A stretch of 64,000 bases of DNA from Ectopseudomonas alcaliphila (GTDB lineage Bacteria; Pseudomonadota; Gammaproteobacteria; Pseudomonadales; Pseudomonadaceae). Of this stretch, positions 55,630 to 62,845 are shown in pieces (within the stretch, counting starts at the first letter, position 1; each line of letters starts with the position of its first letter). A program made the position numbers and the translations under genes. The stretch lies in contig NZ_FNAE01000013.1 of assembly GCF_900101755.1 (NCBI RefSeq), forward strand, positions 1 to 64,000, read 5' to 3'. The notes under the pieces are model-generated. The model did not search any database. It was not told the DNA's origin and was given only the letters and a program-made list of their open reading frames with translations.

Positions 55630-56517
55630 TCAGCTGCGCCGTTCGACGATATAGCGCGCCAGCTCGCGCAGCGGTTCGGCGGTGCTGCCGAAAGGGCGCA
55701 GCACATGCAGGGCCTGGTCGCGCAGCTCCAGGGCGTAGTCCTTGGCCGCGTCGAGGCCGAGCAGGGCGGGGTAGGTGGGCTTGTCGTGGGCTTCGTCTTT
55801 GCCCTGGGTCTTGCCCAGGGTGGCGGTATCGCTTTCCACGTCGAGGATGTCGTCCTGCACCTGGAAGGCCAGGCCCACGGCGCGGGCATAGTGCAGCAGC
55901 GCCTTGAGGCTGAGGTCGTCGGCCTTGCCACTGGCCAGGGCGCCGAGCAGCACGCTGGCTTCGATCAGTGCGCCGGTCTTGTGCCGATGCATGGTTTCCA
56001 GCGCATCGCGATCGAGCTTCTGGCCGACCGAACCGAGGTCGATGGCCTGGCCGCCGACCATGCCGGCTGGGCCGGCAGCGCTGCTCAGGGCGCTGAGCAT
56101 CTGCAGGCGCACCTCGGCGTCCTGCGGATTGCGCCGACGGTCGGCGAGTACCTCGAAGGCCAGGCTTTGCAGACCATCACCCGCAAGGATGGCACTGGCT
56201 TCGTCGAAGGCCTTGTGGGTGGTCGGCTGGCCGCGACGCAGATCGTCGTCGTCCATCGCCGGCAGGTCGTCATGCACCAGCGAGTAGGCATGGATCAGCT
56301 CGACCGCACAGGCGGCGCCATCGGCACGTTCGAGGTCACCTTCAAGAGCTTCGCAGGCGGCATAGACCAGCAGCGGGCGCACACGCTTGCCGCCGTTCAT
56401 CACGCTGTAGCGCATGGCCTGGTAGAGGCGCTCGAGCTCTGTACGGGGGGCTTGAAACAGTGCCTCCAGCGCCGTGTCGACGCGGGTCTGACAGCGCTTC
56501 TGATACGCCGCAATCAT
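55630..56517 (-). CDS. ispA: Farnesyl diphosphate synthase
   Basis: IspA of 295 residues, building farnesyl diphosphate from IPP and DMAPP for ubiquinone and undecaprenyl phosphate. The first Asp-rich motif is HDDLPAMDDDDLRRG and the second QDDILDVE. It overlaps the xseB gene at its start by four bases. Confidence 0.97.
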   Translation of the reverse strand: MIAAYQKRCQTRVDTALEALFQAPRTELERLYQAMRYSVMNGGKRVRPLLVYAACEALEGDLERADGAACAVELIHAYSLVHDDLPAMDDDDLRRGQPTTHKAFDEASAILAGDGLQSLAFEVLADRRRNPQDAEVRLQMLSALSSAAGPAGMVGGQAIDLGSVGQKLDRDALETMHRHKTGALIEASVLLGALASGKADDLSLKALLHYARAVGLAFQVQDDILDVESDTATLGKTQGKDEAHDKPTYPALLGLDAAKDYALELRDQALHVLRPFGSTAEPLRELARYIVERRS

Positions 56518-56756
56518 GCGGGCTCGTCCGTGTCGAAGGGCGCGGCCTGCAACTCACCGTCGCGCTCGAGCAGAATCTGCACTTTCTGCTCGGCCTGGGC
56601 CAGGGCGGCCTGGCATTCGCGGGTCAGACCGATGCCCTGTTCGAACGCGGTCAGCGAGTCTTCCAGCGACAGCTCGCCGCTCTCCAGGCGCTCGACCAGC
56701 GTCTGCAGCTCGGCGAGGGAGTGTTCGAAGTCGGGGGCGGCTTTCTTGCGGGCCAT
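56514..56756 (-). CDS. xseB: Exodeoxyribonuclease VII small subunit
   Basis: XseB of 80 residues, the small helical subunit of exonuclease VII. It starts MARKKAAPDFEHSLAELQTLV and contains LESGELSLEDSLTAFEQGI. Overlaps ispA by four bases, the usual xseB-ispA arrangement. Confidence 0.95.
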   Translation of the reverse strand: MARKKAAPDFEHSLAELQTLVERLESGELSLEDSLTAFEQGIGLTRECQAALAQAEQKVQILLERDGELQAAPFDTDEPA

Positions 56757-56843
56757 GGCGGCGGTTCTCGGGCAACGTGGAAACCGCGCGACACTAGCAG
56801 AGCCGCGCCATACGGGCAAATCAGGGGGCCGATCGATAGGCGC

Positions 56844-56930
56844 TTGTAGGAGCGGCTGGGCGGCATTCCGTTTTATCCGCGATGCTGTCCAGGCACCCAC
56901 CGGCAATCGCGGCTGAAGCCGCTCCTACAA
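56844..56930. repeat. REP pair of the GTAGGAGCGGC type
   Basis: TTGTAGGAGCGGC (from 56844) and GCCGCTCCTACAA (ending 56930) are inverted arms around GCGGCTGAAGCCGC and unrelated sequence. It lies between xseB and the transporter gene. Confidence 0.8.
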
Positions 56931-56943
56931 AGGAGTCGCTTTA

Positions 56944-57714
56944 TTACGCAGAGAAGTAGGTGCTCCAGAAGTAGTACAGCGTCATCCCGCTGCCAACCAG
57001 AATCACGAAGCTGCGCAGCAACGCTGGCGGCAGCTTCTCGCCCAGTGCGCCGCCGGTGTAGCCGCCAAGGGTGGCGCCGGTGAGCAGGATCGCCAGCTCG
57101 TACCAGCTGACCCGGCCGGCGATGACGAAGGTCAGCGTGGCGATGCTGTAGATCACCGCCGAGATCAGGTTCTTCAGCGCATTGGCGCGGGCCAGCGGGT
57201 GGCCTTCGATGGAGAACGCGGCCAGTTGCAAAATGCCCATGCCGGCACCGAAGTAGCCGCCGTAGATCGACACGCCGATATGCGCGCCCAGCGACAGCGG
57301 CGTGTGTGGCGGATGTTCGGCTGCCTTGCGCCGTGCTGCCAGCGCGCGACCCAGCCAGGGACTGGCGGCGAACAAGGCGGTGGCTGCCAGCAACAACCAG
57401 GGAATCAGCACGCGGAACACGTCGTCGCCACCGGCCAGCAGCAACAGACCGCCGAGCAGGCCACCGGCCAGGCCAGCCAGCAGCAACGGGATCAGGTAAC
57501 GCCCCAGCGGCCGCAGCGAGGCACGTGCAGCCCAGGCCCCGGCCAGGCTGGCTGGCCATAGCGCCACGGCGTTGGTGGCATTGGCGGTGACCGGCGGCAG
57601 GCCGGCGGCGAGTAGAGCCGGGAAGGAGAAGAAGGTGCCACCGCCGGCCAGGGCATTCATGCCGCCAGCGGCGAAACCGGCGAGGACCAACAGCAGTAGA
57701 TCGGGCAGGGACAT
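56944..57714 (-). CDS. TauE/SafE (TSUP)-family membrane transporter
   Basis: A 256-residue polytopic membrane protein with about eight spans. It has the family's two half-repeats, with AGFAAGGMNALAGGGTFFSFPALLAAGLPP early and HIGVSIYGGYFGAGMGILQLA later (given in part). Such proteins move sulfite or organosulfur anions; the substrate here is unknown. Start chosen at 57714. Confidence 0.85.
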   Translation of the reverse strand: MSLPDLLLLVLAGFAAGGMNALAGGGTFFSFPALLAAGLPPVTANATNAVALWPASLAGAWAARASLRPLGRYLIPLLLAGLAGGLLGGLLLLAGGDDVFRVLIPWLLLAATALFAASPWLGRALAARRKAAEHPPHTPLSLGAHIGVSIYGGYFGAGMGILQLAAFSIEGHPLARANALKNLISAVIYSIATLTFVIAGRVSWYELAILLTGATLGGYTGGALGEKLPPALLRSFVILVGSGMTLYYFWSTYFSA

Positions 57715-57894
57715 CAGGCAGGCTCGCACAAAAAGGGTGCAGCATAAGACCTGAGGTATTACTCAGCCAGCCCGACCATTGGCTCAGGGCGTGTCGTCGC
57801 CCATGGCTCGGCCCCGCCTGTAATCCATGGCTGTGAGAGCTCGATGCGATTCTACGAACTGACGAGCGCTCCGGTGCGGTCGTGTCAGGGGTAG

Positions 57895-58380
57895 TCAGTC
57901 CCGATAGAGTTTGCGCAGCAGGTGCAGCAGTTGTTCACGTTCCTCGGCATCCAGGGCGTTGGTGGAGTCACGATCGCTCTGGGTGGCCAGTTGCTTGAGT
58001 TCCTTCAGGCGCGCTTCGCCGACCTTGCTCAGGAAGAGGCCATAGGAGCGTTTGTCCGGCTTGCAACGTACGCGCATGGCCAGGCCGAGCTTCTCCAGCT
58101 TGTTGACCAGCACCACCGCTTGCGGCGGTTCGATAGCCAGTGCGCGGGCGAGATCGGCCTGCATCAGGCCCGGATGCTTCTCGATGATCATCAGCGCGGT
58201 GAACTGGGCGGGGCGTAACTCGAATGGCTCCAGGCGTGCGGAGAGGTGCTGGAAGACCTTCATCTGCGCACGACGCAGCACGTATCCTAGGTAGCTCTCC
58301 AGGGCCTGGTCGAGGAACGCCGGGTCTGCAGTCTGGTCGCTCGGGTCGGGGTTCTTGGCCATGGTCTCTGTATTGATCAT
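57895..58380 (-). CDS. MarR-family transcriptional regulator
   Basis: A 161-residue winged-helix regulator: helical N-terminus (LGYVLRRAQMKVFQHLSARL), recognition region QADLARALAIEPPQAVVLVNKLEKL and wing RVRCKPDKRSYGLFLS, a MarR pattern. It follows the sigma54 activator gene on the same strand and may respond to aromatic acids or their CoA thioesters, as FerC/FerR-type MarR proteins do. Start at 58380; ATG 58362 is an alternative. Confidence 0.8.
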   Translation of the reverse strand: MINTETMAKNPDPSDQTADPAFLDQALESYLGYVLRRAQMKVFQHLSARLEPFELRPAQFTALMIIEKHPGLMQADLARALAIEPPQAVVLVNKLEKLGLAMRVRCKPDKRSYGLFLSKVGEARLKELKQLATQSDRDSTNALDAEEREQLLHLLRKLYRD

Positions 58381-58384
58381 ATTT

Positions 58385-58400
58385 AAGTTAAGAAAGTTAA
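58385..58400. promoter_or_regulatory. Direct repeat before the MarR gene
   Basis: AAGTTAA occurs twice (58385-58391 and 58394-58400), 5-20 bases before the MarR start. It is an AT-rich candidate operator for autoregulation in GC-rich surroundings. Confidence 0.35.
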
Positions 58401-58434
58401 TGATTTTGCGGGCTATGGCCTCGGGACGCCAGTA

Positions 58435-60213
58435 TTAATTCCGTGTTGCTGGCTGCGCGCCGTGTTTCTTCAGGCGGTAGGCGAACTGTGCGCGGCTCAG
58501 GCCGAGCAGGCGTGCGGCAGCGGCCAGGTTGCCTTCAGCCTTTTGCAGGGCATCGTCGAGCAGGCGCTGTTCCAGTCGATCGATATCCGGCTCGATCTGC
58601 AGGGTCTGGAGACGGTCGAGGAGGTTTTCCGGTTCGCTGTGGGGGGCGTCCGTCTTGGCACTGGAGAGGGTGCCACTCTGGCTCAGCGAGTAGAGCTGGG
58701 GCGGCAACGGCTCGTTGTGAAACAGATGAAGAATATCGATCGGCCGGCCCTCGTCGCTGGTGATCAGGCCGCGTTCCACCAGGTTCTGCAATTCCCGCAC
58801 GTTGCCGGGGAAGTCGTACAGCAGCAGGGCCTTGAGCGCGCGCATGGTCAGCCCCGCGGGCGTGCGGCCGTACTCGCGGCAGTAGCGATTCAGAAAGGCG
58901 TCGACCAGCAGGGGGATGTCGTCGCGCCGCTCGCGCAGTGGCGGCAGGCTGATGGGGTAGACATTGAGGCGGTAGAACAGGTCTTCGCGGAAGCGTCCGG
59001 CCTGCACCTCCTGGCGCAGCTCGACGTTGGTCGCCGCCACCACGCGCACGTCCACCCGGATCGGCTGACCACCGCCGACACGCTCCACTTCGCGCTCCTG
59101 CAGGGCGCGCAGCAGCTTGCCCTGGCCGGGCAGGCTGAGGCTGGCGATTTCGTCGAGAAACAGCGTGCCGCCATGGGCGCGCTCGAAGCGTCCGGGGCGC
59201 GAGTGGCTGGCGCCGGTGAAGGCGCCGCGCTCGACGCCGAACAGTTCGGCCTCGATCAGGTTCTCCGGGATGGCGGCGCAGTTGAGGGCGACGAAGGGCT
59301 GCTCGCGCCTGGGGCTCAGGCGGTGCAGCTCGCGGGCGAAGAGCTCCTTGCCGGCGCCGGATTCGCCGCCGATCAGTACGGTAGCCGGCGTTGGCGCCAC
59401 CCGTTGCAGGGCATGCCGGGCGGCGCTGAAGGCGGCGCTGGCGCCAATCGGGATCAGCTCGCCCGACTCGCTCGGGCTCGTTCGTAACGGCGCCGTCACC
59501 GGAGCGGCAGCTGCTGCCGGGGTGGCGTTGGCGTAGAGCAGGGCGAGGTCGGCGCTGACGTCGCCCCATTGCTCGGCGGTCTTGCCGATCACCCGGCAGA
59601 CCTTGTGACCCATAGCCCGGCATTCCACTTCGCGGAAGATCACCAGGCGCCCGAACAGGCCGCTGACGTAGCCGGTGGCGTAGCCGATCTCGGTCCAGCA
59701 GGCCGAGTCCTGGCCGATGCCGTAGGCGGCGATATGCTCATCGGCCTCGCAGGAGTGGTGCCAGAGGAATTCGCCCTCGTAGAGGCCAATGTCGGCGTCG
59801 AACTTGAAGTGCAGCGGCTCCACCTTGGTCATGCCTTCGAGGGTGTGCAGGCGGGTGCCGGCGAAGAACACCGCGGTGCGGTCGGCCTGCGGCCAGCGCG
59901 TGCGGATCAGCTGCGCATCGCGCGCACCGGACTGGTAGCCGGTGCGGGTGAACAGCCCGCGCGCGCGTTCCAGGCCAAGGCTGTCGATGAACTCGCGGCG
60001 CAGTGCGCCGAAGGAGGAGCCGTGCATCAGCAACATGCGCTGGTCGTTGAGCCAGATGCGCCCGTCGCTGGGGGAGAAGAACAGGCACTCAGCCAGTTCC
60101 GCCGTGGTCGGCGACTGATCCTGCTGCAGCAGCGAGCTGTCGCCACGCAGAGGGCTGGGATCCTTGCCCTGGGCGAAGTCGCTGAACAGATGCTTGGGCG
60201 TATCCATGGTCAC
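58435..60213 (-). CDS. Sigma54-dependent activator, XylR/DmpR-type
   Basis: A 592-residue regulator. N-terminal XylR_N-type sensing domain (about 45-150) with LTDL-like layout, a V4R domain (about 150-215; CRAMGHKVCRV), then a sigma54 AAA+ domain (about 250-480) with Walker A GGESGAGKE and the sigma54-contact loop GAFTGA, and a C-terminal Fis-type helix-turn-helix (NLAAAARLLGLSRAQFAYRL). XylR/DmpR proteins activate aromatic catabolic promoters on binding an aromatic effector. It is divergent from an operon with a matching -24/-12 promoter. A phenylpropanoid alcohol or aldehyde effector is inferred. Confidence 0.88.
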   Translation of the reverse strand: MTMDTPKHLFSDFAQGKDPSPLRGDSSLLQQDQSPTTAELAECLFFSPSDGRIWLNDQRMLLMHGSSFGALRREFIDSLGLERARGLFTRTGYQSGARDAQLIRTRWPQADRTAVFFAGTRLHTLEGMTKVEPLHFKFDADIGLYEGEFLWHHSCEADEHIAAYGIGQDSACWTEIGYATGYVSGLFGRLVIFREVECRAMGHKVCRVIGKTAEQWGDVSADLALLYANATPAAAAAPVTAPLRTSPSESGELIPIGASAAFSAARHALQRVAPTPATVLIGGESGAGKELFARELHRLSPRREQPFVALNCAAIPENLIEAELFGVERGAFTGASHSRPGRFERAHGGTLFLDEIASLSLPGQGKLLRALQEREVERVGGGQPIRVDVRVVAATNVELRQEVQAGRFREDLFYRLNVYPISLPPLRERRDDIPLLVDAFLNRYCREYGRTPAGLTMRALKALLLYDFPGNVRELQNLVERGLITSDEGRPIDILHLFHNEPLPPQLYSLSQSGTLSSAKTDAPHSEPENLLDRLQTLQIEPDIDRLEQRLLDDALQKAEGNLAAAARLLGLSRAQFAYRLKKHGAQPATRN

Positions 60214-60368
60214 CGCCTCGCTTTACCAAATGAACAAGGGATAAAAGGTTAATTAGCATAACTTTGATCATTTGCGTAATCGGCGAGCCGGACGGGTTTC
60301 GGTGGGAAACCTCTTATTTGACCTGAAAAGCCCGTTGCAGAGCCTTTTCTTCGTCCTGCGACGCGACT

Positions 60369-60384
60369 GGGCACAGCGCTTGCT
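60369..60384 (+). promoter_or_regulatory. Sigma54 (-24/-12) promoter of the aromatic operon
   Basis: GGGCACAGCGCTTGCT matches the sigma54 consensus TGGCAC-N5-TTGCW apart from the first base (T to G). GG at 60370-60371 and GC at 60382-60383 have the required 10-base spacing. It lies about 80 bases before the aldehyde dehydrogenase gene. Possible upstream activator arms CAAATGA (60227-60233) and TCATTTG (60268-60274) lie about 100-140 bases before. Confidence 0.7.
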
Positions 60385-60464
60385 CTAGTGCTGGCAGGGC
60401 AAGGCCGTTGATCGCAAGACACGGGATAAGCCCTCCACAGGTACAAGAACAATCGGAGTGCGAT

Positions 60465-61940
60465 ATGTCCGCAGTCAAAGAGGCCGGTTTCCTGCGCGAA
60501 GCGCAGTGGCGCGAGAAGATTTTCAACGGGGGTTGGGTCAACCCGGGCGGTGGTGTGAACCCGGTGCGCGAACCCGCGACCAACACCCAACTGACCAGTA
60601 CCGGTTTAGCCGATGCCGAGGACGTGCGCATCGCCTGCGCCGCGGCGAGCCGGGCGCAATCGGACTGGCACGCACTGGGGCCGCGCGACAAGGCGCTGAT
60701 TTTCCGTCGCGCCGCCGATCAGGCCGAGGCGCACTTCGCCGAGCTGGCGCTGTTCGTGGCGCGGGAAACCGGCGGCAGCATCCTCAAGGGGAGCCATGAG
60801 GTGCGTGAGGCCATCGTCCTGCTGCATCAGGCGGCCGGGTTGCTGTCGCAGGGTCATGGCCTGGTGCTGCCGAGCGAGGCCGGGCGCTTGTCCTATGCGC
60901 GGCGGGTGCCGCATGGCGTGGTCGGGGTGATCTCGCCGTTCAACTTCCCCCTGGTGCTGTCGCTGCGTTCGGTGGCGCCGGCGCTGGCCGCCGGCAACGC
61001 GGTGGTGCTCAAGCCCGATCCGCAGACGCCGGTCAGTGGCGGTTTCCTCATCGCCCGTTTGTTCGAGGCCGCCGGCCTGCCCCATGGCCTGCTCCAGGTG
61101 CTGCCGGGGCATGCCGAGGCTGGCGAGGCGCTGTGCCTGGATCCGCAGGTGAAAATGATCGCCTTCACCGGCTCCACCGCCGCCGGGCGCAAGGTGGCCG
61201 AGGCCGCCGGGCGCACCCTGAAGAAGGTGGCGCTGGAACTGGGCGGCAAGAACTCGCTGATCGTGTTGGCGGACGCTGACCTGGAGCTGGCCGCCAGCAA
61301 CGCCGCCTGGGGTGCCTGGCTGCACCAGGGGCAGATCTGCATGGCCACCGGGCGCATCCTCGCGCATGCCTCGATTGCCGACGAGCTGACCCGCCTGCTG
61401 GTGGACAAGGCCCGCGCCCTGACGGTGGGCAATGCCGCCCGTGGCGAGGCGCACATCGGCCCGTTGATCAATGAACGCCAGCATGCGCGGGTCTGCCAGA
61501 TCGTCGAGGCCAGCGTCGCCGCTGGTGCGCGCCTGGAGGTGGGCGGGCCGCACGAGGGGCTGTTCTACAAGCCCAGCGTGCTCTCCGGCGTGCGTCCCGG
61601 CATGCCGGCCTTCGAGGAGGAAATCTTCGGCCCGGTGGCGTGCGTGGTGCCTTTCGACGATGACCAGGAAGCGGTCGAGCTGGCCAATGCCACCGAATAC
61701 GGGCTGTCCGCGGCGGTGATCTCGCCCTCGCTCGGGCGCGCCATGGCCATCGGCGAGCGCCTGCACTGCGGGCTGTTGCACATCAACGACCAGACCGTCG
61801 CCGACGAGTGCATCAACCCCTTCGGCGGGCGCGGCAATTCCGGCAACGGCGGCAGCGTCGGCGGCCCGGCGGACTGGGACGAATACACCCAGTGGCAGTG
61901 GGTGACGGTCAAGGACACGCCGCCGCGCTATCCCTTCTGA
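60465..61940 (+). CDS. Aromatic aldehyde dehydrogenase (benzaldehyde/vanillin type)
   Basis: A 491-residue NAD(P)-dependent aldehyde dehydrogenase. Catalytic residues are Cys292 (HQGQICMATGR), Glu258 (VALELGGKNS) and Asn160 (VISPFNFPL). It is nearest in feel to XylC/benzaldehyde or vanillin dehydrogenases, judged also by operon context. ATG 60465 (MSAVKEAGFLREAQW) follows GGAG; the upstream in-frame start at 60408 is less likely. It is first in the operon behind the sigma54 promoter and is followed by an alcohol dehydrogenase gene. Confidence 0.85.
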   Translation: MSAVKEAGFLREAQWREKIFNGGWVNPGGGVNPVREPATNTQLTSTGLADAEDVRIACAAASRAQSDWHALGPRDKALIFRRAADQAEAHFAELALFVARETGGSILKGSHEVREAIVLLHQAAGLLSQGHGLVLPSEAGRLSYARRVPHGVVGVISPFNFPLVLSLRSVAPALAAGNAVVLKPDPQTPVSGGFLIARLFEAAGLPHGLLQVLPGHAEAGEALCLDPQVKMIAFTGSTAAGRKVAEAAGRTLKKVALELGGKNSLIVLADADLELAASNAAWGAWLHQGQICMATGRILAHASIADELTRLLVDKARALTVGNAARGEAHIGPLINERQHARVCQIVEASVAAGARLEVGGPHEGLFYKPSVLSGVRPGMPAFEEEIFGPVACVVPFDDDQEAVELANATEYGLSAAVISPSLGRAMAIGERLHCGLLHINDQTVADECINPFGGRGNSGNGGSVGGPADWDEYTQWQWVTVKDTPPRYPF

Positions 61941-61960
61941 CCCAGGCACAAGCGAACACA

Positions 61961-61984
61961 ACAAGAACAAGAACAAGAACAAGA
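61961..61984 (+). repeat. Four tandem AACAAG repeats before the SDR gene
   Basis: AACAAG occurs four times in a row, running into AGAGGACG, the probable ribosome binding region of the SDR gene. Slippage would change spacer length in steps of six bases. Confidence 0.8.
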
Positions 61985-61995
61985 GGACGCAAAAG

Positions 61996-62763
61996 ATGAA
62001 TCTGCAAGGCAAGACCTTGGTGGTAACCGGCGTCGCCTCCGGTATCGGCGCCGAGACCGCGCGCCTGCTGCGCTTTCACGGCGCGCGGGTGATCGGTTTG
62101 GATCGCAGCGAGCCACAGATGAGCCTCGACGGCTTCGTCGAGATCGACCTGGAAACCCCGGCCAGCATCGACCAGGCCGTGGCCCGGCTACCGGCGCAGC
62201 TCGACGGCCTGTGCAACATCGCCGGCGTGCCCGGCACGGCTAATCCGCACCTGCTGGCACGGGTCAACTACCTTGGCCTGCGCCACCTGACCCAGGCGCT
62301 GCTGCCGCGCATCGCGGCGGGTGGCTGCATCGTCAACGTCGCCTCGATCCTCGGCGCGCAGTGGCCCGAGCGCCTGGAGCAGCACAAGGCGCTGGCGGCA
62401 GTCGAGGGCTTCGCCGCCGGCGAGGCCTGGCTGGCGGCCAACCCGGTGCCGCCGCAGACCTGTTACCAGTACTTCAAGGAGGCGCTGATCGTCTGGAGCA
62501 TGACCCAGGCGCAGCCCTGGTTCATGGCCCATTCGGTGCGCATGAACTGTGTGGCGCCGGGGCCGGTGTTCACGCCGATCCTCGGCGACTTCGTGGCCAT
62601 GCTCGGCACCCAGCGCACCGAGGCCGATGCCCACCGCATCAAGCGCCCGGCCTACGCCGACGAGGTGGCGGCGGTGATCGCCTTCCTCTGCGCCGACGAG
62701 TCGCGCTGGATCAATGGCATCAACCTGCCGGTCGATGGCGGCCTGGCGTCCACCTACATCTGA
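61996..62763 (+). CDS. calA: Coniferyl-alcohol dehydrogenase-like SDR
   Basis: A 255-residue classical SDR. The NAD-binding motif is TGVASGIG (residues 11-18), catalytic Ser117, Tyr157 and Lys161 (CYQYFKEA). The sequence agrees closely with my memory of CalA, the coniferyl alcohol dehydrogenase of eugenol-degrading Pseudomonas HR199, including the end RWINGINLPVDGGLASTYI. It would oxidise coniferyl alcohol or a related aromatic alcohol to the aldehyde used by the preceding enzyme. Identity is inferred, not searched. Confidence 0.8.
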   Translation: MNLQGKTLVVTGVASGIGAETARLLRFHGARVIGLDRSEPQMSLDGFVEIDLETPASIDQAVARLPAQLDGLCNIAGVPGTANPHLLARVNYLGLRHLTQALLPRIAAGGCIVNVASILGAQWPERLEQHKALAAVEGFAAGEAWLAANPVPPQTCYQYFKEALIVWSMTQAQPWFMAHSVRMNCVAPGPVFTPILGDFVAMLGTQRTEADAHRIKRPAYADEVAAVIAFLCADESRWINGINLPVDGGLASTYI

Positions 62764-62845
62764 CCCCCGGGAGAGAACACCCGCTGATACCGGCTGCCCT
62801 GTCGGCAGCCACCGCGTCCGTACAACAAAAACAATGAGGAACGAC

